The position numbers were made by a program, and so were the translations under genes. From Gammaproteobacteria bacterium (GTDB lineage Bacteria; Gemmatimonadota; Gemmatimonadetes; Longimicrobiales; Gaopeijiaceae), in NCBI GenBank assembly GCA_009840525.1, contig VXNP01000005.1, positions 1 to 64,000 of the forward strand: a stretch of DNA of 64,000 nucleotides. The letters run 5' to 3'. Position 1 is the stretch's first letter, and each line of letters opens with the position of its first letter. Shown piece by piece: positions 17,442 to 25,650 of this stretch. Below the pieces are notes generated by a model. The model had not been told where the DNA came from and did no database searches. It worked only from the letters and a program-made list of their open reading frames with translations.

Positions 17442-18929
17442 ATGCGCGGATCGACTTCAGCCCGACCGGGAATCCGGGCACGCCGCGTCCTCGGCGTCCC
17501 GCTTCTCCTCTTGTCTGCGTCCCTCTTGCTCCTTCCCGTGCTCGCGGCTCCGCCCGCCGAGGCCCAGCATCGAGACGGGGAAGGGGTCATCACCATGGCG
17601 ATGGTTGGGGACCTCATCATCACGAGGGCGCTGATGCCCTATCGGGAACCCGAATTCCTGCGGCTGCGGGAGCTGATCGGCGGGGCCACCGTGGGGTTCG
17701 GCAACATGGAGATGCTGCTGCACGAGTACGGCCCCGACATCATTCCCTCGGCCCAGAGCGGCGGCACGTACATGGCCGGGCATCCGGACCTGGCCAGGGA
17801 TCTGGCGTGGATGGGACTGGACATGCTGGGGCTCGCCAACAACCACACCATGGACTGGGGCGCGGGCGGGATGCGCTCGACCCAGCGCGCCCTCGCCGCG
17901 GCAGGGATCAAGGTTGCGGGCTCGGGCGACAATCTGGCGCTCGCCAGGGCGCCTGCCTACCTGGAAACGATGGATGGCCGGGTGGCGCTCATCGCCGTGT
18001 CATCGAGCTTCTCCGAGCACATGAGAGCCGGCCACCAGCGTCCGGACATGCGCGGGCGGCCGGGCCTCGCGCCGATGCGCTTCGAGACCACGTACACGGT
18101 GCCGCGCGACGTGTACGAGAGCCTGGACGAAGCGCGCGCGCAGGTAGGGGGCATCGAGGGCAACTTCGAGCCCGGCGACGGCTACCGCACCATCACGACC
18201 CCGCACGAGGGCGATCTGGAGGAGCTGCTGGCGACGGTCCGCGACGCGCGCCGGCAGGCCAACTGGGTGGTGGTAACCAGCCACACGCACCAGGGCGGCG
18301 GCAACAACTTCATCCCCAGCCGCGCCGGAGACCAGCCGGGTTGCCTTGGCCTCTATCAGGACGAGTGCAACGAGAGCAGCTACGTGCCCGCGGACGCGCT
18401 GGTGACCTTCGCCCGCGCCACCATCGATGCCGGGGCCGATGCCTTCTACGCGCACGGTCCGCACGTGCTGCGAGGCATCGAGATCTATCAGGAAAAGCCG
18501 ATCTTCTATTCCCTGGACGACTTCCTGTTCCAGAACGAGACCCCGCCGTTCCAGCCCTGGGACAACTATGCCCGCTATGACGTGGATGAGTTCAGGGGTC
18601 TGCCGTCCGACTTCTACGATGGCAGGGAAGTGGCCTCAGGGGGCGGACGTCCCGCCGCGGACTACTGGTGGGACGGCGTCGTGGCGGTTTCGGACTTTCG
18701 CGACGGAGAGCTGTACGAGATCCGGCTGGTGCCGACGGTATTGGGCTATGGGCTGCCGCGCCCGCAGCGTGGCCGGCCGGTGGCCGCCTCGGGCGAGGAC
18801 GCGCAACGGATCCTGACGCTCCTCGCCGCGCTCTCGGACCCGTTCGGCACGGAAATCGAGGTTGTCGGGGATGAGGGAGTGATCCGCGGACCGGGGGCGT
18901 TGAGGACGGACAGTTCGGGTCGGCGGTAG
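17442..18929 (+). CDS. CapA family protein (poly-gamma-glutamate system-like metallophosphoesterase)
   Basis: A 495-aa exported protein of the CapA family, which adopts a calcineurin-like fold. The signal peptide covers about residues 1-42 (Leu-rich core, ending PPAEAQH). Family motifs are MVGDLIITR, GFGNMEMLL, GLANNHTMDWG and FYAHGPHVLRGIEIY; the last carries the His residues expected at the metal site. AGGAGGTGA at 17431-17439 fixes ATG 17442. CapA in Bacillus helps polyglutamate capsule export, but isolated relatives like this one have no known substrate. It is divergent from the plug lipoprotein gene and convergent with the D-aminoacylase remnant. Confidence 0.85.
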   Translation: MRGSTSARPGIRARRVLGVPLLLLSASLLLLPVLAAPPAEAQHRDGEGVITMAMVGDLIITRALMPYREPEFLRLRELIGGATVGFGNMEMLLHEYGPDIIPSAQSGGTYMAGHPDLARDLAWMGLDMLGLANNHTMDWGAGGMRSTQRALAAAGIKVAGSGDNLALARAPAYLETMDGRVALIAVSSSFSEHMRAGHQRPDMRGRPGLAPMRFETTYTVPRDVYESLDEARAQVGGIEGNFEPGDGYRTITTPHEGDLEELLATVRDARRQANWVVVTSHTHQGGGNNFIPSRAGDQPGCLGLYQDECNESSYVPADALVTFARATIDAGADAFYAHGPHVLRGIEIYQEKPIFYSLDDFLFQNETPPFQPWDNYARYDVDEFRGLPSDFYDGREVASGGGRPAADYWWDGVVAVSDFRDGELYEIRLVPTVLGYGLPRPQRGRPVAASGEDAQRILTLLAALSDPFGTEIEVVGDEGVIRGPGALRTDSSGRR

Positions 18930-18933
18930 CGCC

Positions 18934-20646
18934 TCAGTCGGTCGCGGGCGGCCTCCTGCCCTCGGTGGGCGTGATCACGATTCCGGGGAGCATCCCCGTC
19001 GGCGCGCCCTCGTCCACGACGAAGCTGCCGTTGACGAGTACGTAGTCGATTCCGGTCGCGTACTGGTGCGGGTCGGTGAAGGTGGCCATGTCGCGGATCT
19101 GCTCGAGGTCGAGGACGACCACGTCGGCCACGAAGCCTTCCCGCACCTAGCCCCGGTTACGGAGCCCCAGGATCTGGGCGGGCAGCGTGGTCATGGAGCG
19201 GATGGCGTTCTCGACGGACAGGACGCCGCGGTCGAGCGCGTACTCCCGGATCTTGCGTGGGAAGGTGCCATAGTAGCGGGCGTGGATGGCGGGCCCGTCT
19301 TCGGGGAGCGAGATGCCGCCGTCGGAGGCAGTTGCCACCCACGGCTGCGCGGAGAAGTTCTCGATGTCCTCCTCGGAGAAGGAGAAGCTGCGCAGGCGTC
19401 CTCCGCCACGCCGGTCACTCATGCCCTCCAGCTGGAGCTGGATGGCGGCTTCGACGGTTGAGATCCCGCGCTCGCCCGCGATCTCGGCGACGCTCTTGCC
19501 GATGAGCGCGCGGTCCGGGTAGTCGAAGACCACGATGTTCTCGGCACCGCCCCGGAACTCCGTCTCGTAGGCGATGTCCTGCCTGAGCATCCGGGCGCGC
19601 TCGGGATCGGCCAGGGTCGCGCGCAGGGCTTCCGCGTAGTCGGGTGCTGCGCCCGGACCACCGCCCGGCGGCTCATCGTCCGCGCCCACGGCCCATTCCG
19701 GAATCAGGCTCACGTTGCCGTCGCTTCCGCTGGTCGAGTACGGGTACTGGTCCGCGAAGATGGCGACGCCCCGGTCCCGGGCCCGGCGGATGGCCGCGAT
19801 GATGGCGCCGCTCGAACCCCAGTAGTTGGCCCCCCTGGCCTTGATATGGGTCGCCACCACCGTGGCCCCGGTGCGCTCGCCGATCTCGATCGTCTCCTGG
19901 ATGGAGTTGAGCATGGTGGGAGGCCCGGGCTCGTCCTGACTCGGCCTCCACCACATGGGCGAGGTGCCGCTGCTGCGTTCATGCTCGATGAAGACGCCGT
20001 CGTACGGCACGATCTCCTCCACTACGGCGACGACCTCGTCGGTATTGCTCCAGCGGCCGGGCACGTACTCGAGCCCCGCGGACAGCCCGAACGCTCCCGC
20101 TTCCATCCCCGCGCGCGCGAGGTCCCGCATGCGCTGCACTTCCTCGGGCGTCGCGAGGCGCTGGAAGTCGTTGCCCATCGCCTCCGCGCGAATCGAATTG
20201 TGGCCCACCATGAGGATCGCGTTGGGACCGATGCGCAGGTCCTGCAGCAGCGACCTCTGCGCACCGATGTCCACGGGGCTGCGGCCGTCCTGGTTGACGA
20301 CGACGGTGGTCACGCCCTGGGTGACCAGGTTGGCGGCGGCGCGGCGGCGCTCGTCCGGCGCCGCAAGACCTGGGGCGCCGTGCGAATGAAGATCGATGAA
20401 CCCGGGCGCCACCACTTTGCCCCGGGCATCGATGACCCGCTCGGCGGGGGCGTCGGCCAGGTCGCCCACGGCGGCGATCATCCCGTCCCGGATACCGACA
20501 TCCGCGTAGATCCACGGGTTGCCGGTGCCGTCCAGGACCCGGGCACCCGTAATGAGCACGTCGAACGAAGCGGGTTCCTGCGCATGTCCGCGCGCGGCGA
20601 GCGCGAAGAGCGAGAGCACGAAGAGGCCAGTCAGCAAGCGACGCAT
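18934..20646 (-). pseudogene. N-acyl-D-amino-acid deacylase (D-aminoacylase) family, interrupted by in-frame amber codon
   Basis: An exported amidohydrolase of the D-aminoacylase/dihydroorotase-like family. From ATG 20646 (GGAGGAAACC upstream) it has a signal peptide ending GHAQE and the metal motif His87-Ser-His89 in DLHSHG. The Cys found in classical D-aminoacylases (NCG) is replaced by NQDG. The frame meets TAG at 19147-19149 (codon 500), then continues in the same frame for 70 more residues that are plainly the missing C-terminus (VREGFVADVVVLD, DPHQYATGIDYVLVNG). One base change, for example from TTG, explains it. It is either a recent nonsense mutation, an assembly error, or rare readthrough. 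It is last in an operon behind the HupE/UreJ gene, 17 bp away. Confidence 0.85.
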
Positions 20647-20663
20647 GGTTTCCTCCGATATCG

Positions 20664-21746
20664 TTACGCGCCCCATAGCGCTGGAAGGCGATCCAGGAAC
20701 CAGAACGTGGCGAAGGCGCCAAGGGCATACCCGAGGGCAGGCTCGACTCGCTGTACGGCGAAGCGTTTTGCCCGCCCGGCGATCTTCGCCAGCGCGATCA
20801 GCGCCACGACGAACGCGAGCTGCCCCGCCTCGACGCCCAGGTTGAAGAACAGGAGCGCCAGCGGAACGTCGCTGGACCGGAGCCCGATCTCGCCGAGAGC
20901 GCCGGCGAACCCCAGCCCGTGCAGCAGCCCGAAAACGAAGGCAACCAGCCACGGATACCGGTGCACGAGGCTCTTCTGGCCCTGGCGCCCGACCACGATC
21001 TCGCGGGCCAGCAGCACGATGGAGAGGGCGATCGCCGCTTCGACCGGTGCGCGATCCACGGGCACGTAGCCGAGCACCGCCAGCCCCAGCGTGATGCTGT
21101 GCGCCAGGGTGAAGGAGGTGATGGTCTTGACCAGCGACCAGAATCCCCCAACGAGCAGGAGCAGTCCCAGCACGAAGAGCAGGTGATCGATCCCGAAGAG
21201 GATGTGCTCCCCCCCGAGAATGAAGTACGTGCCCGCGAGCCGCCCGGTCGTGCCGCCCCCGGCGCGCAGATCCGCCAGCCGGATGGGGACCGAGCGGCCA
21301 TCGCCGCGGAAGTATGCCGACGCCTGGGAGCCGTCGCTCCAGCGCACGAGCGCGACCACGCCGGCCAGTGACCAGGGCAGCTCCAGGGCATCGTCGAAGG
21401 TCAGTTCCGAGGCGCACTCGAACGCGAAGCCCGCGCTCACGAGCACGCCCGCGGCCTCCGGGCCAATCGGCGTGCAGCGCTCCGGCAGCACCCCGCGCAG
21501 GTCAAGGATGGGCGACACCTGGGTATCGACGATGGAGAACAGGTACCGCGCGTCGCCGATCTGGTCCAGGTAGACGCGGGCGACCGAGGTGACGTCCACG
21601 TCGTGGGTGGGGAGGGGGGCGGGGGAAGTGGCCGCAGCAGAGCGTGGCGCGGTCGTCCGCGTGAAGTCCGCCTCATAGCCCGGCGCTGGTGTCGAGGACG
21701 CGACGATGAGCGCAAGGACCGCCGCGAGGCCAACGGCTTTCGTCAT
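20664..21746 (-). CDS. HupE/UreJ family membrane protein
   Basis: A 360-aa protein with a signal peptide, an extracytoplasmic domain of about 165 residues, then a C-terminal membrane domain of about six helices. The membrane part has the HupE/UreJ-2 signature: GGEHILFGIDHLLFVLGLLL, TSFTLAHSITLGLA and FGLLHGLGFAGAL, with conserved His residues that may bind a transition metal. Classical HupE/UreJ proteins move nickel, but this subfamily is not near hydrogenase or urease genes here, so the cargo is unknown. Its ATG overlaps the stop of the PPIase gene by 4 bp (ATGA), so the two are translationally coupled, a pairing seen in other genomes. Confidence 0.85.
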   Translation of the reverse strand: MTKAVGLAAVLALIVASSTPAPGYEADFTRTTAPRSAAATSPAPLPTHDVDVTSVARVYLDQIGDARYLFSIVDTQVSPILDLRGVLPERCTPIGPEAAGVLVSAGFAFECASELTFDDALELPWSLAGVVALVRWSDGSQASAYFRGDGRSVPIRLADLRAGGGTTGRLAGTYFILGGEHILFGIDHLLFVLGLLLLVGGFWSLVKTITSFTLAHSITLGLAVLGYVPVDRAPVEAAIALSIVLLAREIVVGRQGQKSLVHRYPWLVAFVFGLLHGLGFAGALGEIGLRSSDVPLALLFFNLGVEAGQLAFVVALIALAKIAGRAKRFAVQRVEPALGYALGAFATFWFLDRLPALWGA

Positions 21747-22573
21747 CGTCCCTCCGGCTCGTCGATGACGATGTTGTAGCGCTCGCGCAGCCCCCCGACC
21801 GCCTGGTCGAGCCGCGCGGCTTCCTGATCGGCGACCCAGTCGAGACGTACTCTCTCGCGCACGCTTTCGAGGGGCGGAAGCTCTGGAGTGGCGCGCTCGA
21901 CGATCCGGAACCAGTGCTGGCCGCGAACCGTCTCGTGAGGCCCGATCCAGCCTTCGGTGTTCGCACTGAGGATGAGTTCGGCCGTCACGGGCCCGAACAG
22001 CCTCCTCAGGTCGCCGTCGGTCACTTGGCGCAACACGGACGCTCGCACGTCGGTATTGTCGGCGAGCTCCTGGGCGGAAACGCCGGCCTGCAGCTGCTCC
22101 ACCAGGTCTCCAGCCGCCGTCGATCCCGCGGCGATGACGACTTCCTCGATGCTGAGCGTCGGCTCGGGCGTGTAGCTCGTCCGGTTCGCGTCGTAGAAGT
22201 CCCTGAGCTCGTCTTCCGTGGGCTGGATGACATCCCCGCTCAGGACGTGAAGCATCTTCTGCACCAGGATGTCGTCGATCCGGCGATCGGCTTCGAGCCC
22301 CATGTCGAGGGCTTCGCGCACGAGGACCTGCTCGTCGATGTACGCCTCCTCGACGAGCTGCCGCTCCTCCGGGCTAAGCGGAGCGCCACGCAGCGCTTCC
22401 AGTTCCGCGATCCGGACCTCGATCTGCACGCGATCGATCGTGATGACGTTGCCGCGCCACGACTCGAGCGCCGCGTTCGCGCCGAACAGCACTGCCGCCA
22501 GCAGCACGAAGTGGGATGTCGGCTCGCGCAGGATGCGGCGGAAGAGGGGCGTTGCGGATATCGGTTCAGCCAT
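21743..22573 (-). CDS. Peptidyl-prolyl cis-trans isomerase-like protein (parvulin/PpiC-SurA type), membrane-anchored
   Basis: A 276-aa protein with one N-terminal membrane anchor (residues about 19-38, HFVLLAAVLFGANAAL). A helical SurA/PpiD-like chaperone segment follows (EAYIDEQVLVREALDMGL, then DILVQKMLHVLSG), and then a rotamase-like C-terminal domain (PTLSIEEVVIAA onwards). It probably works on the outer face of the inner membrane as a folding helper for the neighbouring HupE/UreJ protein. GAGGTGG precedes the ATG pair; 22573 gives better spacing than 22579. An upstream in-frame extension to 22702 is not credible. First gene of the three-gene operon with HupE/UreJ and D-aminoacylase. Confidence 0.8.
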   Translation of the reverse strand: MAEPISATPLFRRILREPTSHFVLLAAVLFGANAALESWRGNVITIDRVQIEVRIAELEALRGAPLSPEERQLVEEAYIDEQVLVREALDMGLEADRRIDDILVQKMLHVLSGDVIQPTEDELRDFYDANRTSYTPEPTLSIEEVVIAAGSTAAGDLVEQLQAGVSAQELADNTDVRASVLRQVTDGDLRRLFGPVTAELILSANTEGWIGPHETVRGQHWFRIVERATPELPPLESVRERVRLDWVADQEAARLDQAVGGLRERYNIVIDEPEGR

Positions 22574-22726
22574 GCGCATCCACCTCGCCGGCCGCGTGCA
22601 TCGAGGCCGGCAGCATGCCAACGGGGATGCGGACAAGTTACGGCGGTGGGGATGGGGTGGACAAACCGAAGTGGCCGCGGAGGCTGCTGGTGGCGAGCCC
22701 AAGCCTCAGATGATCCACGCGCGGGG

Positions 22727-22754
22727 TTGCATGTCTGCCCCGTTGGGCTACGAT
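22727..22754 (+). promoter_or_regulatory. Possible sigma-70-type promoter of the accessory cassette
   Basis: TTGCAT (22727-22732) and TACGAT (22749-22754) are separated by 16 bp, about 30 bp before the small XRE-type gene. The match is moderate and unverified. Confidence 0.35.
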
Positions 22755-22782
22755 GCGTCAGCCGACAAGGAAGGGAGAGGCG

Positions 22783-22953
22783 ATGAGCACGTTCGGAGAA
22801 GACTTGATCCAGTCCCTCAACGAAGCCCTCGCCCATGCGAAGGGCGAAGGCCCCGCCATTGTTCACGCTCCGGTAGCCCCACGCGAGGCACGGAAGCAGG
22901 ACCGAGCCGCGGGGAACCGTCAAGAGTCTCGGTCGCAGCGGGATGAGGCCTAG
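22783..22953 (+). pseudogene. Truncated XRE/HigA-type regulator fragment
   Basis: A 56-aa product starting MSTFGEDLIQSLNEALAH and continuing KGEGPAIVHAPVAPREAR. This is the characteristic N-terminal leader of a family of XRE-type antitoxin/regulators in which a helix-turn-helix of about 55 residues follows directly. Here the HTH is absent; the frame continues with about 23 unrelated polar residues and stops, and I do not find the HTH in the other frames downstream. GGGAGAGGCG precedes the ATG. No toxin gene is adjacent. It is most likely a decayed regulator at the left edge of the accessory cassette, although a short expressed peptide is possible. Confidence 0.6.
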
Positions 22954-23025
22954 ACGCATAGATTTCCGCGATTACGGTCATCCCAGCCGCTGGAGACTTC
23001 CGCCAGGCGGACCGAGGACTCAGCC

Positions 23026-23967
23026 TTGAACGCATACGCTGCCGTCACAGACAAGAACTGGTTCGACCATCTCAAGCGCCTTTCCCGACGCGAACAGGTG
23101 GACGAAGTCAACTTCTGGACACCGAAGCCTTGGCGTGGTCGTTTCCGCGTGCTTACTCAAAGCCAGCCGTTGTTGTTCAAACTGAAGAGCCCGCACAACG
23201 TGATCGCTGGCGGCGGGTTCTTCGAGCACTACACGGAACTCCCGATCGGCTTGGCTTGGCAGGCATTCGGGGAGAAGAACGGTGCTCCGGGCCTTGACGC
23301 GGTTCGGAAGCGCACCGCTCATCTCCGCAGAGATCGTCCACGGTCCTCGAACTACATGATCGGCTGTATCCTGCTGGCCGGGCCCTTCTTCTGGGATGAG
23401 AGGGACTGGTTCCGCCAGCCCACCGATTGGGCTTCAAGCATTCAGCGAGGGAAGGGATACGACTTGCGGACCGGGATCGGGCGCGAGCTATGGAGGCAGG
23501 TGACCGATCGCCTCCACGGCAGCATCGTGGCAGAACCGAAGCCCGAGCGCTGGCAGGATCTTCCGGGAGGCTATTCCGATCCCACGCCCGTGAGACACCG
23601 AGTCGGCCAGGGGATCTTCCGAAGTGTTGTTACCGACGTATACGAGCGCCAATGCGCGGTAACGCGGGAGAAGGCGCTTCCGGCTCTCGACGCGGCGCAC
23701 ATCCAGCCGTTCAGCGAGGTCCCGGAGAACTACGTCCAGAACGGGATGCTGCTGCGGTCCGATGTACACCGGCTCTTCGACGCGGGTTACGTAACCGTCA
23801 CGATGGACCACCGCTTCGAAGTCAGCAAGCACATCCACACGGACTTCGATGACGGCGAGAACTACTACAAGCTGCACGGAAAGGGGCTGTGGGTGCCTAC
23901 CCGTGCCGAGCACCGGCCAAGGCGCGAGCACCTGGAGTGGCACAACGAGAATCGGTTCCGGGGGTGA
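23026..23967 (+). CDS. HNH endonuclease (HNH_2 type), restriction-like
   Basis: A 313-aa protein with an N-terminal region of about 190 residues (FWTPKPWRGRFRVL, GGGFFEHYTELPIGLAWQAFG) and a C-terminal HNH_2 nuclease domain: CAVTREKALPALDAAHIQPF, NGMLLRSDVHRLFD, then a YVTVTMDHRFEVS strand. The His of AAHI and the Asn and His of NGMLLRSDVH match the HNH pattern. Relatives are annotated as restriction endonuclease-like and are frequent in defence islands, but the target is unknown. The start is TTG 23026, supported by GAGGA at 23014-23018; no ATG is suitably placed. It is 36 bp upstream of the winged-helix gene, so these two are probably co-transcribed. Confidence 0.8.
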   Translation: MNAYAAVTDKNWFDHLKRLSRREQVDEVNFWTPKPWRGRFRVLTQSQPLLFKLKSPHNVIAGGGFFEHYTELPIGLAWQAFGEKNGAPGLDAVRKRTAHLRRDRPRSSNYMIGCILLAGPFFWDERDWFRQPTDWASSIQRGKGYDLRTGIGRELWRQVTDRLHGSIVAEPKPERWQDLPGGYSDPTPVRHRVGQGIFRSVVTDVYERQCAVTREKALPALDAAHIQPFSEVPENYVQNGMLLRSDVHRLFDAGYVTVTMDHRFEVSKHIHTDFDDGENYYKLHGKGLWVPTRAEHRPRREHLEWHNENRFRG

Positions 23968-24003
23968 GCTGAGGAACTCGCAAACGACATCCATGGCATT
24001 GAC

Positions 24004-24657
24004 ATGAACCCGAACGACAACATTCGCGAGCAGATCCTGCAGTATTTCTATGATCGCAACGCTGCCGCAACGAGCAGGACCGGAAAGAAGGGCTCCGCGG
24101 CCAAGATCAGCGACGTCAAGCGGGAGTTGAAACAACGCCACGCGCTGAAACAGCCGCAGGTCATGTCCAACCTCACGTACCTCATTGACAACGGCTGGGT
24201 CAAGACCTTCGATATCACGAAGACGGTCAACGTTGGCCGTGGAACGGTTCCATCGACGACAACGTTCTACGAGATCACCGCAAGGGGAATCGACCGGATC
24301 GAAGGGGGTTCACAGTTTGAGCCTCGCCCGCGCTATGCCGGTATAAGCATCACGGCAACGGGGCGCAACATCATCACTCTCGGAGACGGAAACGTCTTGA
24401 ACACCGAATACACCGACCTTCATCGAGCGCTGGATGACCTGAAAGCGGCCATCACGTCCAACAGCACCCTCGACGAATTCCAGAAACTCGGTTGCGCCGT
24501 CGATGTTGAGAGCATTAAGGACCAGTTGGCCAAACCCGAGCCAAGTCGCGCGGTCATCAAGCAACTGTGGAGCGCCCTTGAAAACCTGGCAACGGTCGAA
24601 GGACTTGCCGCCGCCGTAGGACGAGCTTCTGAGCTCCTTGCGCCGCTCTTGGTATGA
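24004..24657 (+). CDS. Uncharacterised winged-helix protein
   Basis: A 217-aa protein I cannot assign to a named family. Residues about 30-100 look like a winged helix: an alternating helical segment (ISDVKRELKQRHALKQPQV), then a recognition-like helix (SNLTYLIDNGWVK), then a wing hairpin around the FYEITARGIDRI strand. A short repetitive beta motif follows (ISITATGRNIITLGDGNVL) and then a helical C-terminal domain of about 90 residues (LHRALDDLKAAI, LGCAVDVESIKDQL, IKQLWSALENLATV). The layout suggests a DNA-binding or sensor protein with a helical output or oligomerisation domain. It lies between the HNH nuclease and the Gp37/Gp68-TcmP pair, and its base composition is less GC-rich than the surrounding chromosome. 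Confidence 0.7.
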   Translation: MNPNDNIREQILQYFYDRNAAATSRTGKKGSAAKISDVKRELKQRHALKQPQVMSNLTYLIDNGWVKTFDITKTVNVGRGTVPSTTTFYEITARGIDRIEGGSQFEPRPRYAGISITATGRNIITLGDGNVLNTEYTDLHRALDDLKAAITSNSTLDEFQKLGCAVDVESIKDQLAKPEPSRAVIKQLWSALENLATVEGLAAAVGRASELLAPLLV

Positions 24658-24783
24658 GAGTGGCATCACCTGCAGAACCGTACAAGGACGGTAAGCGCGA
24701 GATGGCTCGGGTTCCGGCTCGTGCCCAGTGGCACAAACGTGGCGCCAGATTGAGGGCTGCTCGAAGGGACGGGTGCGGGAGGG

Positions 24784-24810
24784 TTGTGTTCGGGGTTTGT
24801 TCGGTATAGA
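24784..24810 (+). promoter_or_regulatory. Possible promoter before the Gp37/Gp68-TcmP pair
   Basis: TTGTGT (24784-24789) and TATAGA (24805-24810) with a 15-bp gap lie in a T-rich stretch about 50 bp upstream of ATG 24859. The spacing is shorter than ideal. It is the only AT-rich element in the 200-bp gap. Confidence 0.3.
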
Positions 24811-24858
24811 TTCGGTTGTTCTTCTTCGCAACGGAAGCGGACCGGAGGGTTGCACCAC

Positions 24859-25650
24859 ATGGGGGAACGAAGCCAGATCGAGTGGACGGATGCCACTTGG
24901 AATCCCACAACGGGATGCACCAAGATCAGCACAGGATGTGACCACTGCTATGCGGAACGCCTAGCCCAAGGGCGGCTCCGAGCCAGGTATCTAGCTCGGT
25001 TGCCCGTCGTAACTACTAAAGCCCACAACAGTGACCCGTTTGCGGTCCGAATCTGGCCAGACAGGCTTTGGCAGCCAGCACGTTGGCGCCAGCCACGGAT
25101 GGTGTTCGTCAACTCCATGTCAGACCTGTTTCACAAGGACATCCCACAACCATTCGTTCGGCGCATTTTCGAAGTCATGCTTGAGGCTGATCATCACATC
25201 TATCAGGTGCTCACAAAGCGACCGGCTCGAGCGGCTCGTTTCTGGGAATCCAACCGGCATCGCCTTCGGCGCAACACGATCCCCTCTCATATCTGGATTG
25301 GGACCTCCGTCGAGAATCAGGATGTTGAGTATCGCGTCCGCCACCTCGTAGCGCTGCCAGCGGAGACGCGCTTCCTGTCTTGTGAGCCACTACTAGGTGC
25401 GCTAGAACTTGATCTCCGGGGAATTCACTGGGTGATCGCGGGAGGTGAGAGTGGACCTGAATTCAGACCGATGAAGGCCGAGTGGGCTGAGTCGATTCGG
25501 GATCAGTGCCAACGCGAAGATGTCCCCTTCTTCTTCAAGCAGTGGGGTGGAAGGACCCCGAAGGCAGGTGGGAGAGAACTCCACGGTCGTACCTGGAACG
25601 AGTATCCGATGCGTATCGGTGAGCTCGGAAGGAGCCGGGCTGTTGGATAA
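24859..25650 (+). CDS. Phage Gp37/Gp68 family protein (DUF5131), three-Cys-motif protein
   Basis: A 263-aa protein of the Gp37/Gp68 (DUF5131) family. It opens QIEWTDATWNPTTGC and has three clustered cysteines, Cys20, Cys27 and Cys30, in GCTKISTGCDHCYA. This is the three-Cys motif reminiscent of the iron-sulfur-binding CxxxCxxC of radical SAM proteins, but with different spacing. Later motifs are MVFVNSMSDLFH, YQVLTKRPARA, HIWIGTSVEN, FLSCEPLLG and WVIAGGESGP, all family-typical. The enzymatic activity is not established. GGAGGG at 24844-24849 supports ATG 24859. Its last 8 bases overlap the start of TcmP, the known partner family, so the two are made together. Such genes occur in phages, plasmids and accessory islands. 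Confidence 0.9.
   Translation: MGERSQIEWTDATWNPTTGCTKISTGCDHCYAERLAQGRLRARYLARLPVVTTKAHNSDPFAVRIWPDRLWQPARWRQPRMVFVNSMSDLFHKDIPQPFVRRIFEVMLEADHHIYQVLTKRPARAARFWESNRHRLRRNTIPSHIWIGTSVENQDVEYRVRHLVALPAETRFLSCEPLLGALELDLRGIHWVIAGGESGPEFRPMKAEWAESIRDQCQREDVPFFFKQWGGRTPKAGGRELHGRTWNEYPMRIGELGRSRAVG

Noticed and set aside
19147-19149. TAG in the D-aminoacylase read as pyrrolysine
   Set aside because: The site is a solvent-side loop near the C-terminus with no catalytic role and no PYLIS-like feature was seen; nonsense mutation is simpler.
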